From NCBI GenBank assembly GCA_003667245.1, contig RCNN01000036.1, positions 1 to 64,000 on the forward strand: a DNA stretch of 64,000 bases. The letters run 5' to 3'. Of this stretch, positions 47,433 through 59,976 are shown one piece after another. The DNA comes from Heterostelium multicystogenum. Lineage: Eukaryota; Evosea; Eumycetozoa; Acytosteliales; Acytosteliaceae. The position numbers and the translations under genes were made by a program. The notes beneath the pieces were generated by a model. It ran no database searches. It had not been told where the DNA came from and worked only from the letters and a program-made list of their open reading frames with translations. Position 1 is the stretch's first letter; every line of letters begins with the position of its first letter.

Positions 47433-49997
47433 ATAATAATACATATACATATAAATATAAATATATAAATATTACAAACGATTTAGAATGTAATTTAATT
47501 TAAAATCCAACAACCAAATTAAATTATTTAGAATATACATTTGTTTAATAACTAACTATCTTTATAAATAGGTTGATTACATGACTAATGCATTCCAAAT
47601 AAATGCTATGTGGTGTATTGTACAATGAAGTAACTGAATGTATTTCGTGAAAGTGTTTATACACACACTCACACACACAAACAGAATTGTAATTAATCTT
47701 GTTGTTATTGTCCATATTGGATTTTTTTAGATCTTAAATCTAAAATCCCAAATTTTATAATTGAAAAAATAAATTCAAAAAATAAAACAATTAAATAAAT
47801 TCATTGTGAAGGTGGCAACCACCTAAAATTCAATTTTTTTTATTATAAAAAAGTAAGGAAACTTCAAAGGGTGACCCTTTCAAAATGACACTCTTTCAAT
47901 TTTAAAACTCATTGAAAAATACAAATCTTTATGTTACCAAAATAAATAACAATAACTACCAACAATAGCATAACATCGAGGATAAAAATAATAGTAATAA
48001 TAATATAACTAACTCATAGCCATACTATTAATTTTAAGAATAATAAAACCAATAATAACAATAATAACATTAAACAACAAATCCTTTTGTTTGATTAATA
48101 AAGATAATTTTAGCTAAACAGAAAAAGAACAACAGAATTACAGATATACAACAGATTTTGTATAATATAATACAATTTATAAATAGTTAAGAATTCAATA
48201 TCTAGAAATATTAAAAGTATGATTTAAATTAGACATCATATTCGTTTATTCAATATTAGAATTATTATTCGAATCATGTATCATTGAAATGGTCTGGTTT
48301 ATCAAATTTCAGGAACAAACAAATCGACCTCAGTTAAACAACGACATATTATTATTACGATTATTTGTTTTATTTAATATTTGTATTTAAAATTAGAGTT
48401 ACAATTAATTGTTTTATTAATGGACTAAATCCTTAAAATTCCCTGAAAAGAAAGCTTGTACTCAATATATCACAAATTAGTCGAAAACATTACGCTAAAG
48501 TTCACCACCTTGATTTCCCAACCTTCATCTTTTTTTAAAAAAATTTCGCGTTTTTACACCTTTGCACCACTACTAACTTGCTGGTTTTTTATGTTGTTAC
48601 CTGTCGAATCACAATTTAATTAGTTTTGGTTGACAACAACACTCACCACTATCATCGTGTCGAATAAAATAAACCAACAACAGCAGCGGACATGTTGAGA
48701 CTCCTTCTAACTAATCAAATCGATTTGATTTGAATATTGAATGATGTGAGTTTCAAACTATGTACATGTTGTCACCGTGTTGCCATTCACTTTTATTCTT
48801 GCACACTCTATTTAAATATTTATAAAAGTTATTATTATTATTATTTGATTATAAACAACAATAACGACACAACTCTGATTTCTGCAATGCTGTGGAAATA
48901 AAGAAAAACAAAAATATTAATATTTTAACAGTGAGTAGTGAATCATCTGTGCTGGTGTGAGAGTGATAAAATTGGTTGTTGGTTGATTTGAAGGTGGTTG
49001 TTGGGGTGTGGTGTTGGATTTTCATTCAACTTTAACCAGGAACGGTCAGTGTTTTCCCATATTTCTATTCTTTTTTTATCAACGACTAGTTAGTTCTACT
49101 ACTATTATCTTTTATCTGTATCTATTTAATAAAAAGTAATAGTTGCTGTCCACCACCCCTTGTTATTGTACACAGTGTTGTTTTTATTGACTATTGTAAA
49201 TCAAAAGCAAGTACCTCCCACCAACTACAGCAAAAACATCAGTAACAATGGCAATATTATGTTAAATATTCACACTTATAAAGTAACAACAGAATTGGTT
49301 TGGGATTTTCAAACAAAATATTATTAATAGTAGAGATAATAATAAAAATACAAATAGTAATAGTAATAATATCAATTGCTTTTAATTTTTTAGAATTAAA
49401 TAATTTAATATAGTTATATGTTGGTACCAGAGAAAGAGTTAGAATCATCAATACAAGAACAATAGCAACGTAATAACTTTTGTTGTTTTGCTTTGTTCAT
49501 TTTTAAAAGTTTTCACAACAATTAATTTTAAATGTGAAAAAAGATATTTCATCGTTTTTTTCTATTACAACATTAACATTCATTCACCCAGTGTTGTGTT
49601 GAGCTGATATAAAACCACTTTAACTGACCATTGCAAGGTTTGGATTCACAGTATACTTTTATAATAATATCAAAGAAGAAATTAGTTATTTATTTAAAGT
49701 AATATAAGCTTTGTTTGGTGTGAATAGAGAGTTTTTGTTATTCTTTAGTTCATACATCTACATTAAGATTGGAGAGCCACCTCTAGATCAATATACTTAC
49801 GATTGATTGTTAAATTTAAAACAGAGTTCATAGCATTTAGACCATCCAGCTCAATATACAGCCAATTTTAATTGTAATAACAAAAGTAGTAGTTAAATTT
49901 CAATCTATTTGTAATATTTAATTTGGTTAGTTCAGATTCTAACAACTATTATAACTCAGCAAGTTTAGATTACTTCGATAATAAGCACAAATACACA
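47433..49997. other. long intergenic region upstream of the OSBP gene
   Basis: About 2.6 kb, AT-rich, with no coding signal. Notable pieces: a CACACTCACACACACA run (about 47663-47680), a 15-bp inverted repeat AAAGGGT-G-ACCCTTT at 47866-47880, and a less AT-rich island at 48480-48700 that may be promoter. A probable leader intron acceptor (TTGGTTAG) lies near 49930, shortly before the ATG at 49998. Confidence 0.5.
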
Positions 49998-51458
49998 ATG
50001 AGTCATCTCGAAAACGATCCATCTTTAAAGTCATACGCTGACATCCACGGAGAATGGGAACATCGTGAAATTTCAATTTTCGGAGCAGTAAAGAGTTTCA
50101 TTTCACAGCTAGGTATTGGTCAGGAGTTAACAAAGTATGTCTTTCAACTATTAAGGAATCGATCCATTCAAATGGTCTTGCTAATACCAAATTTCTAACA
50201 ATATTACAGAGTTAGTATGCCATCAATTTTTTTTAATGCCTTATTCCATTCTTGAGTTAGCTGCTTCAAGATATATGAAGTATTTCCATTTGTTATCTGG
50301 GTATGTATATTTAGTACCAGTGGTATAAACACCAAGTTACCAGCCACATGATTATTAACATGGTTTAATAGTGCTCAATATGAAGCAGATCCAGCAAGAA
50401 GAATGGCAATCATCATTCAATACTTCTTATCATGTATTAGAGATGGAATGTAAGTTTTTGTACGATAGGAACTCAATCGTAATGGTATATTGATATTTTA
50501 TTTCCATCAGTTCACAAAAAAGCCATATAATGCTTTATTGGGTGAAACTCACCACTGTTTTGTTAGATATCCTGCCTATGAAGGTGAGGGAACCACTACT
50601 GCAAGATTCATTGCAGAGCAAGTATCACATCACCCACCTCTTCAGCTTTCCACATCTCAACCACCGACGGTATTCAGATGGACTGCAACGTTCAATTCTC
50701 TGCCAAGTTTCACATGAACTCTGTTTCTATAGTTACTTCAGGTTCGATTATTATTACAATTCCAGTAAGAGATGGTGACAAAATACACAGTGAATCATAT
50801 ATTATCGACAAGGGTCTTCCAGATGCTCTCGTAAAGAACGTTATTTTTGGTACTAGATCAATTAATTGGACAGACTCTGTCGACATCATGTGCCAAACAT
50901 CAAACACCTCTGCCACCTTACACTTTGACAAGAATGAATTTGTAAAGGGTGACATTTATGGCTACAATCCAGAGTCACAAGAAGAAGAACACCAAGCATA
51001 CCTTAATGGGTACCTATGTGGTGTTGTAAATATAGAATACCTTGAAGGAGAGAAAATGGTAACTATTGATTGACAACATTCAACTAGAGTTTAATTTTCT
51101 AACAATGTGCCATTATTACAGAAAAAATCTAAAAAGCACTCCAAATCGAAATCACGTAAACATCACTTCAATCCAACCGATACTGTTTTAATTGATACAG
51201 AGAAATTGGAAGCAAATCATACACAATATCCAAAAATAACTGATCCAATGGCATCATTGAATATTTGGAAAGAAGTAACCAAAACATATTATCGAAGGTG
51301 ATATGAGTGCCTCTGATGTGGCAAAGAAGGAGATTGAGGATGAACAAAGAAAAAGATTGAGAGCATCCAAAGAGGATGAAAAGAAAGACAGAGTTTACTT
51401 CCGATACGATGATGCTCTTGAAAGATGGGTATTCAAAGGATTCCCAACTCCAAATTAA
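49998..51458 (+). CDS. oxysterol-binding protein family (OSBP/ORP) protein
   Basis: Lipid-transfer protein moving sterols or phosphoinositides between membranes. The start MSHLENDPSLKSYADIHGEW is the first ATG. GAVKSFISQLGIGQELTKVS is followed by SILELAASRYMKYFHLLSG, QYEADPARRMAIIIQYFLSC, KPYNALLGETHHC and the family fingerprint EQVSHHPP (50616-50639). Then come YGYNPESQEEEHQAYLNGYL, a Lys/Ser-rich patch (KKSKKHSKSKSRKHH) and a C-terminal DPMASLNIWKEVTK, RVYFRYDDALERWVFKG. No PH domain is seen, so this is the short ORD-only type. Introns start near 50136 (GTATGT), 50300 (GTATGT), 50449 (GTAAGT) and 51059 (GTAACT). Frames shift near 50235, 50640 and 51290. About 430 aa. Confidence 0.92.
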
Positions 51459-52782
51459 AAGAAAAGAATAATACCACAAACCTACCTAACTAATTACATA
51501 CATTTCAAATAGAAATAATCATCATCATCATAATAATAATAATATTAACCTACCAACCAAAATTACAATTATATATAAAATATATAATTTGTTTTGGACA
51601 TTTTATATACTCAACTCCATATCGCATTTTCAGCAAGCAAAAAAAAAAAAAACAAAAAAAAATAAGAACAACTTAACTCAAGCAATACTACAATTAATAA
51701 TATCTACATCTTTTTATCTAGATAAAAATTATTTGTTGAACAAATAAAATACATTTTAAATCATCTTTAACCTTTTTTCTGTTGATTGCTTTAAATTAAG
51801 ATAAATATCCCTAGTTTTCCTAGGTAAGAGAGATAGCAGAGGATCATGTTCAGATTGATGATGTTCTTATTCCTAGCAATGGATGTGCCCATTCAAACAC
51901 TCTCTTGTCTATGTATCTTGGTTTGGTCCTGCCAGACAATCTCAATCAATCATCCAACCTACCACAAACCACAGTGGAGAAAAACAACAAAAACAAAATA
52001 TTTTTTAAAATGTGGATTTTTTAAAGTGAGCGAGTTGTTTTTTTATGAGAGAAAAGTCTGACTGAGACTTGGGATGGCAGCGTGTTCTGTCACAAAAACA
52101 AAAAACAAACCAAACTACCTCCTTACTAACAAGAAACCTATCATTCGTAGCAATAAGTACCTATAACTATATAGCTATTCATATTCCTTCTTTTGTTTGT
52201 TGATATATTATTATCTATCTTGTCTTCTTCTTTGTTGTTGTTGTTTTTTATCATTTGTTATCACCATAGTCCACATTATATTACAACAAATCATAAAAAA
52301 CACATATAAACAACAACACAACAATTTTATAAAATACAAAATAATAATAGTGATAGTAATAAATATTAATAACAATACAAACTAGACATAAAAGTTGTAT
52401 TTAACAACTAAAGATAATCTATCTATCTATCTCTCGATCTACTGATCTTTTAATATTGTTATATCAATACATTATCATTATCATACAATATTTTATTTAT
52501 CATTAAATAAATAATATTATCATTTTATTTTAAACTTATCATATTTATAATAAATATTATTGGTATTGTGATATTGATATTGAATTGTATGTTATTCATT
52601 GCATTCTTGTATGTGCATAGAAATAGCTAATAATAGAAACAACTCGGTAGTAGTAGTAGTAGTAGTTGTAGAAACTTATTAGTTAGCCAATTATTTTTTA
52701 AATATTATATACTACGACAATCAATCACATATAATAGGAAAATACATTTACACATAATAATAAACTTATTATAACCTAAACT
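51459..52782. other. intergenic spacer
   Basis: AT-rich. Contains an A-run at 51640-51665, a CTATCTATCTAT run near 52420 and a TAG-triplet microsatellite at 52646-52668. An open frame at 51846-52061 shows no recognisable sequence and is left out. The last 100 nt probably hold the kinase promoter. Confidence 0.5.
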
Positions 52783-54389
52783 ATGGACTCGTTTCATATA
52801 ATTGAGGCTTATAGGCTCAGGCTCTTATGGGTATGTATTTCTTGGGATCTCGAAGATCTCCTGGAGAATATGGAAACGACTTTTATGCTATGTTGCTAAT
52901 ACCAACATTTTCATCAATAATCAGCAAGGTGTACAAAGCAATCAGTTTGATGACCAATAATTGGTTGCGCTTAAAGTCATATCTATAATGAATACGGAAA
53001 ATGGTGTGCCAGTAGAAGTCAAATATCTTAGTAAATTGAGAGAATGCAAAAATATAGTACAGCTGACGGATCATTTCTATACAAATGGTAAGTAGTTCCT
53101 CCCATTGGAACCATCTTAATCACACAACATATTAATATAATATAATCCAATTCCTTTAGATGATAAACTTGTTTTAGTTTTTGAATATTTAGAGTACGAC
53201 CTTTGGAAGTTTATCTCGCCCAAGAAAAACTTTTTGCCCTTGACCTGTACCAAGTTTTTATTGAGCAATTACTGAGAGGCTTGGAGGAGTGCCACAGTAA
53301 GCGAATAATGCATTTGGATATTAAACCATCGAATTTGCTGATCGACAATCGCTTCAATCTGAAACTGGCAGACTTTGGCTTCACCACATATTTTGACAAT
53401 CCTCAGCTGACGAACCAAGTAATTTCCTCTATTTTACCGGCCACCAGAATTGCTCATGGGTGTCAAAGAGTACGGACCAGAGGTCGACATATGGAGTGTC
53501 GGATGCATCATGGCCGAAATGCTCTGCGGCAACTACCTCTTCGCTGGAACCAATGAGGACAACCAGCTCGACCTGATATTTAGAACATTTGGAACACCCA
53601 CCGAGACCATATGGCCAGGCGTCCGATCGATACCAGGATTCCAGCCATATAAGCGTCGTCGTTATGCACAAAGAATATTAAGGACAATCGCAGAATCAGC
53701 TCCTACTCCGAGGTGACACTCGATCTCCTCTCGAAAATGCTGACTCTTGATCCAAAGCGTCGTATATCCTGTAAGGAGGCTTTATGTCATTCTTGGTTCA
53801 AGGAGTATCCCTCTGCACTTCCACCTACTCAATCTATCACACAGTCGCTCATTCAGCGACCACCCAAAATCTCAAAAATTAATTCTCCCCTACCCAACTC
53901 CAAGCGTATCATGCACATCAATACTATCTAAATCATCAAATTGCACAACCTACAAACAATCAAGTCAATAAGAATAGTGTTCAATTTTTGACAAAAAAAC
54001 AATAGTAACAGTCAACAAACAAGTAGTTTTTAATAATAATAATAATAATAGTAATTTTAACTACATATAATAATAATAGCAATCGAAAAAATCAATATTC
54101 AAATAATTAGATCAAAGCAATCAAACTTCACCAAGTGATCAATCACCATGTACCGAACCATCTAGTAGTAGCAGCAGTGGTAGCTCTTACTATTCCGATT
54201 CCTCTTCTTCTCCACTCAGCAGTTTTTAACTCTGACTATTCCTCTCCTTTACTATATACATCAAAACGTAAAACAATGTCATCGTATCAGCCCTTACAAA
54301 ATGATTATAAGAGATCAAGGTCACTGGACCAACCTCTCTCATTGTATACAATGATAGGTACAGAAACAAATCCGATTGTTATAGAATAG
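52783..54389 (+). CDS. CDK-like protein kinase (CMGC group) with disordered tail
   Basis: Start MDSFHIIE at 52783 followed, after one shift, by the glycine loop [28 protein letters not shown] holds the likely ATP-binding Lys and a region where CDKs carry PSTAIRE. Intron at 53088-53159. Catalytic loop [12 protein letters not shown] (53311), DFG as LADFGFTTY (53371), then [20 protein letters not shown] and [20 protein letters not shown], and [15 protein letters not shown], all CDK-type. The kinase domain ends around 53800 ([20 protein letters not shown]). The frame then shifts through an Asn-rich stretch into a Ser-rich tail ending PIVIE at 54389. HRD is HLD here, a change seen in the given sequence. 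Frames shift near 52808, 52880-52960, 53250, 53440, 53700 and 53930-54160. About 510 aa. Confidence 0.85.
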
Positions 54390-54484
54390 AAAAGAATAAA
54401 TTCTTTGTTTTTACAACCATTTTGTATTATTTATAGAAATAGAAACATTTAAAGCAGTACTTTTTTTAGTCGACACCCAATTCT

Positions 54485-56671
54485 TTACAATGTGTAAGGA
54501 ATGATCCTTTGGACTAATTGTATGTTAGTTGGATTTCCATATACTTCTTCAAAAATTATAATTTCATTTTCTCCATTCATCAGCCAGTCGGTTGGCACAT
54601 GGTAGTATCGTTGGCTTGGTTCTCCACAGCCTAGTTGGCAGATACTTGGACTGTAGCCGCCTTGGTAGGTACATGGGTTGCATCCCAAGCATTTGCCAAC
54701 CAATATCTTCCAATGTTGAAACCATTCACCAAATCATACCTTTAGTCATACTGAGCATGTCTAAGGCCAATGACATGTTGCTCGATAATTCCAAATTAAA
54801 GTTGATCTTATACCAAGTCAAAGGAGTTCCAGTCGATGATACATTTCCATTGAATTGAGCCCGAACGGTTTGGATTATAAATTTCCAGCTGCTCTCCTTC
54901 AACAAATGGTTTCATTGACCAACCATTCTTCGAAATATCTACAGAGTCTATTGTGATTGGCGCAAATATACCGGCGACAGTAGCTTCCATATGCTCACCA
55001 TAGTTGAGAAGACCTACTTTGGTATGAAGAATTTGGAGAGTATGGGTACCAACAGCAATTGTCGAGTTCAAAGTTAGTTTTGTTGGTCCCCTTCCTGTTC
55101 CTACATATTGGTTGTCAACAAACACATGAACCATATCAGAGATGTTTGGTAGTGAGAGTTGGGCACCAACATTATTTACATCTATCTTAGTTATATACCA
55201 CAAGTAGTCAGTTTGATCACGAGTCAAAGAAAGTTGTTCCATTGGTGTTTCAGAGAAGTTTGGTAAATTGGAAATCAAAGCTTTCTGTCCATTGAGCAAT
55301 GTTGTGAATGATTGAATCGCAGCAAATTCTTTTGGTTGAGGTGATTGAATTGGAGCAGATGAAGTATCAAAAATGCTAACATTATTGTAGAGTAATTGAA
55401 CTGACCATGGTTGAGTAACATAATAGTTACCATTCCATTCAACTTTTTCAACTCCAGTAGGTCCAAAGTTGGCAAGGAATGAAAATGATTCACCAGTGAT
55501 TGGAGAGACAAAATGAGAGATTTCAAACATTGCCAGATAATAAGATAGGTTTAGGTGGGTTAATGGATAAAATGATATGTTCATATGCATGTATAATAGT
55601 ATGGAATTCAAGACTTTGACTATATTTTGGTTCATATGGGTATCCATATTCATCGATTGCACCATCATAGTCATAGGAGGTAGTGATAAAAGGTCCACCT
55701 GTCCAACGACCCAAAGGTAGTACCTCCGAACCACATGTAGTAGTTCATCATTGAACCACCATAAGCAATCCATCTTGCGACTGAATACAAAAACATCTTG
55801 AACTGGACGATGTGGAACACCAGTCTCCCAGTTTTGGAACCAACCAGGCCAATTTTCAGTCCAGAATGCAGGTTGATCTGGATAGGTAGTCCAATGTACA
55901 TCGATCCAGTCATGACAATAGAATCCATTACATGTGTTGATTACAGTTGAGATATCATCTTGAGAACACATAATCCAGGGGATTTCCAATATTGAGTGAG
56001 TTGGCAAATTGAGCAGCCCATAAGGCGTATTTAGTTCCACTTGGTCCATAAGAAGCCTCAAGCCATCCATATTCATTTTTCAACTTGAGCCAAGATGATA
56101 GGACCACCATTAGAAGCGTAATATGGTCTGAGGTAGTTGACGATATATGTCATCCAGTTACTCATCTGGTCCATGAATGGTTGATTATAGTCTCTAAAAA
56201 CATTCCGTCGATTTCTTTCAACCAGAATGGGAAACCACCGTAATTCCATTCAGCACACACATAGGGACCAAATCGAACAGTCACATAGAGTCCAAGCTCA
56301 GCACAGATATCCAAGAAAGCAGTAACATTGGCATTTCCTTCGAAATTGTAGGTTCCAGGTGTAGGTTCATGAAGATTCCAAAAAGTGTAAGTTTCAATCA
56401 GATCAATGCCAGCAGCTTTGGTAGCCTCTAAGATTGGTCTCCACATGGAAGGGGTAGCACGCGGATAATGGATAGAAGCACTCAGCAGCAACTTTCTTTC
56501 ACCATTGATCATCAAAGATCGATGGTCATAGCTAATATTGAGTGGTACATTGAATTTGGTCTGCAAAATATTGTCCAATCGATGATTATTATTATTATTG
56601 GTTGCAGCATTAGTATTTCCAAATGCCAAAATACAACAACAGATAAATAAAAGTAATAAATATTTATTCAT
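54485..56671 (-). CDS. secreted beta-galactosidase, glycoside hydrolase family 35
   Basis: Cleaves terminal beta-galactose, probably in lysosomes or outside the cell. Signal peptide MNKYLLLLFICCCILAFGNT, then an Asn run. GH35 blocks: SYDHRSLMINGERKLLLSAS, HYPRATPSMWRPILEATKAA, ETYTFWNLHEPTPGTYNFEG, RFGPYVCAEWNYGGFPFWLK. The acid/base block is PIILAQVE(N)EYG. The nucleophile block is FWTENWPGWFQNWE (55860s). C-terminal beta domains include WTDWLMNGENEIIIFEEVYG-like sequence and GFNIGRYWLANAWD. Frames shift near 56190, 56076-56080 (one extra A), 55735-55650 and 54830-54690. About 728 aa, usual for plant-type GH35. It converges with the kinase gene, 95 nt apart. Confidence 0.94.
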
Positions 56672-57605
56672 TTTTTTTTAGTATATGAATATATATCTTG
56701 AATTATAAATATATAATATTAATCTTGTGATTTTACAATCTATATTTCAATGTTATTGGCAGCAATTGCTAGATGTTAATTTTAATTTTAATTTAGATTT
56801 TTTTTAAATTGCCGGAGGTTGCTTGTTGTTGATGCAACATGGTGTGGTGATCATTGTTTTATCAAAACCTACCAATGATTACCCGATTTTTTATGAATAC
56901 TTTAATTACAATTAGATTTTTATGTCCACATAAATTACTATTTTATTAAACTGTTAAATTCAGTAAACAATGTGTCAATTATAATATTTGTAAAAGTGTA
57001 AAAATGTAGTTAATAGTTTTATATTTTATAAAATAGTAGTCCCGACACCAAAGTTGAATTGAGTTAAGTTATTTAAAGCGTATATATATATTGTTCATAT
57101 GAATATCAACCTAGGAACCTTTTCATATAAAATGAATTTACTTGAGGGAACTTGGCTTTAAATCTATAATTATAATTACTTTATCTATTTAAATGACAGA
57201 TCTTAACTTTTAGAGAATAAAATCAAACAATGAAAGATTACACTGAATAATAATCAATGACTCATTTAAACAATCCCTCATTTAAATAAACTTGCATACG
57301 TTGAGTGTGTCGTGTTTGTTTTTCCAAATAATTTTTAAAAGAATTTAAAAATCCTCAACAACAAAAAAGCAAAGTTCAACTTTTCATAAGATTATTATTA
57401 TTATTCATTTGATATTTAATAGAGAGAACACACTAGTCAATTGTATAATCATTCAACTACTACTACAACCTATTTCACTCAAATTAATACTTTGTGTAAA
57501 AGTAATCAATTAGATTTCATTATTTCTTTATTTATTATTATTATTTATAATTTATTAGTTAGTTACATTATATTAAATATTAGATATACAGATATAGATA
57601 CATCA
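56672..57605. other. divergent promoter region, GH35 and NSF
   Basis: The 934 nt between divergently transcribed genes should hold both promoters. T-run and A-run blocks lie near 56800 and 57330. A TATATATATA run at about 57080 and an ATTATTATTATT run near 57390 are typical of dictyostelid start regions. No ORF of note was seen apart from the leader frame that runs into the NSF ATG. Confidence 0.5.
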
Positions 57606-59976
57606 ATGGCAAACAGAAGTATTAGATTAAAGGTGGATGGTGTTGCCAATAATGCCGATGCTTATACCAATCGTGTGTATATGAATCCACTTGACTATAA
57701 ACAGATTCTTCAACCATCTACTGGTCATCGTGAGAATACCAACTATGTTATTATCAATGAAACCTATGTACTATCTGCTTCGTATGTCTAGTCGAATATA
57801 GTAGATCATATCAATCATCAATCAAATGAATGATCTATCTTGGGATTGATCAATTTATTAATAGGTAAATTTTTATTTTAGTGAATCAACTTCAATCAAA
57901 GAAGGTACAATTGGAATGTCAAAAGCTACAAGAGAGATATGGTTGAATTTTGGTAAAACTGACTTTGTTGTTGTCAAGGCGTTTGACCCAGAACCAACCG
58001 TCGCTGCATCAATTACATTCAAGATTGACTACTTGACCGCTGGAAAGAGAGGTCCAAAGCAAGATGTAAACTTGATCTGTCAACAAATTTCACGTGACTA
58101 CGATAGTCAATATTTTATGGAAGGTCAGGCTGTTATTATCAACTATGCTCAAAACAACTTTGTTATCACAGCCTCAAAGGTACAATTGACACCAGAGTCT
58201 GGACAAGCACATCAGGGACTTTCTCTTAACTACTACACAGATCATCTTGATCAAGGCAGACAATTCTTCGATCGACATCGACTCTAATGGTCCAATGCAA
58301 ACCAAACAGATCTTCAAACAGGACTGGGATTTCGAGAATATGGGTATTGGTGGTTTGGATGCTGAGTTCCGTGACATCTTCCGTCGTGCATTTGCTTCCA
58401 GAATATTCCCACCTGCCATTGTGGCCAAGCTCGGTGTACAACACGTTAAGGGTATCTTGCTCTACGGTCCACCAGGTACTGGTAAGACATTGATTGCTCG
58501 TCAAATTTCAAAGATGTTGAATGGTCGAGAACCAAAGATCGTCTCTGGTCCAGAGGTTTTGGGTAGATATGTCGGTCAACCAGAGGAGAACATCAGAAAT
58601 CTCTTCAAGGACGCCGAGATCGAATACAAGCAAAAAGGAGAGGATTCACAGCTACACATCATTATTTTTCGACGAAATCGATTCAATTTGTAAGACTAGA
58701 GGAACAAAGACTGGAGATGCTGGTGTAAACGATTCAATTGTAAATCAGTTGTTAGCTAAGATCGAAGGTGTCGAATCTTTGAATAATATTTTGGTTATTG
58801 GTATGACCAATAGAAAGGATATGATTGATGAGGCTTTGCTCAGACCTGGTCGTCTTGAAGTCCATGTAGAGATTTCACTACCAAACGAAGAGGGTCGTCT
58901 TCAAATCTTTAAGATTCATACTTCCAAGATGACAGCAAATAAGATGATGGCACCAGATGTCAATTTGAAGCACTTGGCTGCAAACACAAAGAACTATTCT
59001 GGTGCCGAGATTGAGGGTGTAGTCAAGGCTGCCACATCATATGCTTTCTCTAGACAAGTCGATACCAAGAACATAAAGAATGTACAATTGAATCTCGATG
59101 AACTCCATGTTAATGCCAGTGATTTCGAACGTGCATTGAGTGACATCAAGCCAGCCTTTGGTGTTGACGAAGACCTCTTTATAAACTATGCAACCAATGG
59201 AATCATCAACTATGGTCCAGCCTTTTGAAAAAATTCAACAATCAGGACAGACATTCATCCATCAAGTCAAAAAACTCTAACAGAACACCATTGGTTTCTA
59301 TTCTCTTACCAGGAAAGCCAGGTTCTGGAAAATCTTCATTGGCTACAACCCTTGCAAGCAGCTCTGGATTCCCATACATTCGTATTATTTCTCCAGATGA
59401 TTTGGTTGGTTTCACTGAAATTGCTAAAGCTTCTAAAATTACAAAGGTATTTTAAACATGCACTTAGGTTCTTTGAAATGAATGTACTAACTTATGATGT
59501 TTGTTTTCTACATATAGATTTTCGAAGACTCTTATAAATCGCCAATGAGTTGCATTGTTGTTGATGACCTTGAAAGACTTATTGAATTTGTCCCAATTGG
59601 ACCAAGATTCTCTAATACTATTCTACAAACATTAGTTGTTTTGCTCAAAAGAGCTCCACCAAAAGGACGTAAGTTGTTGATCTTAGCAACTACATCAAAC
59701 CCAGAAGCAATCAGAGATTTAGGTTTGGATGATTGCTTTGCAACATCCATGCAAGTTCCCTCAATTACTAAACCCGAAGAATTCAAAAAAGTATTGTTGG
59801 AATTGGAAGCTTTCTCACCACAGGAGGTAGACTTGGCAACATCAAAATGTTTCACCGGACAACCCATTACCATTAAACAGCTCATTATGGTTGTTGAAAT
59901 GGCAAGACAAGAATCTGGTGACATGATTAATAACCTCAAAATGGCTATTGAAGATTTGCAGGCAAGAATGTTCTAA
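57606..59976 (+). CDS. nsfA: NSF, N-ethylmaleimide-sensitive fusion ATPase
   Basis: Hexameric AAA ATPase that takes apart SNARE complexes after membrane fusion. The N domain starts [20 protein letters not shown] and spans intron 57782-57881. D1: [20 protein letters not shown], Walker A GPPGTGKT (about 58467), Walker [16 protein letters not shown] (split by a frame shift near 58670), [21 protein letters not shown]2: a degenerate-type Walker [10 protein letters not shown] (about 59310), intron 59447-59517, [20 protein letters not shown], and [17 protein letters not shown]. The end [15 protein letters not shown] is at 59976. Frames shift near 58265, 58670 and 59228-59275. About 730 aa, as in other NSF proteins. 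The start ATG lies in frame with a leader ORF, but [10 protein letters not shown] matches the family start. Confidence 0.96.

Noticed and set aside
47866..47880. 15-bp inverted repeat AAAGGGT-G-ACCCTTT
   Set aside because: Short, single copy as far as I can see, no nearby start or RNA. Kept only as a note in the spacer entry.
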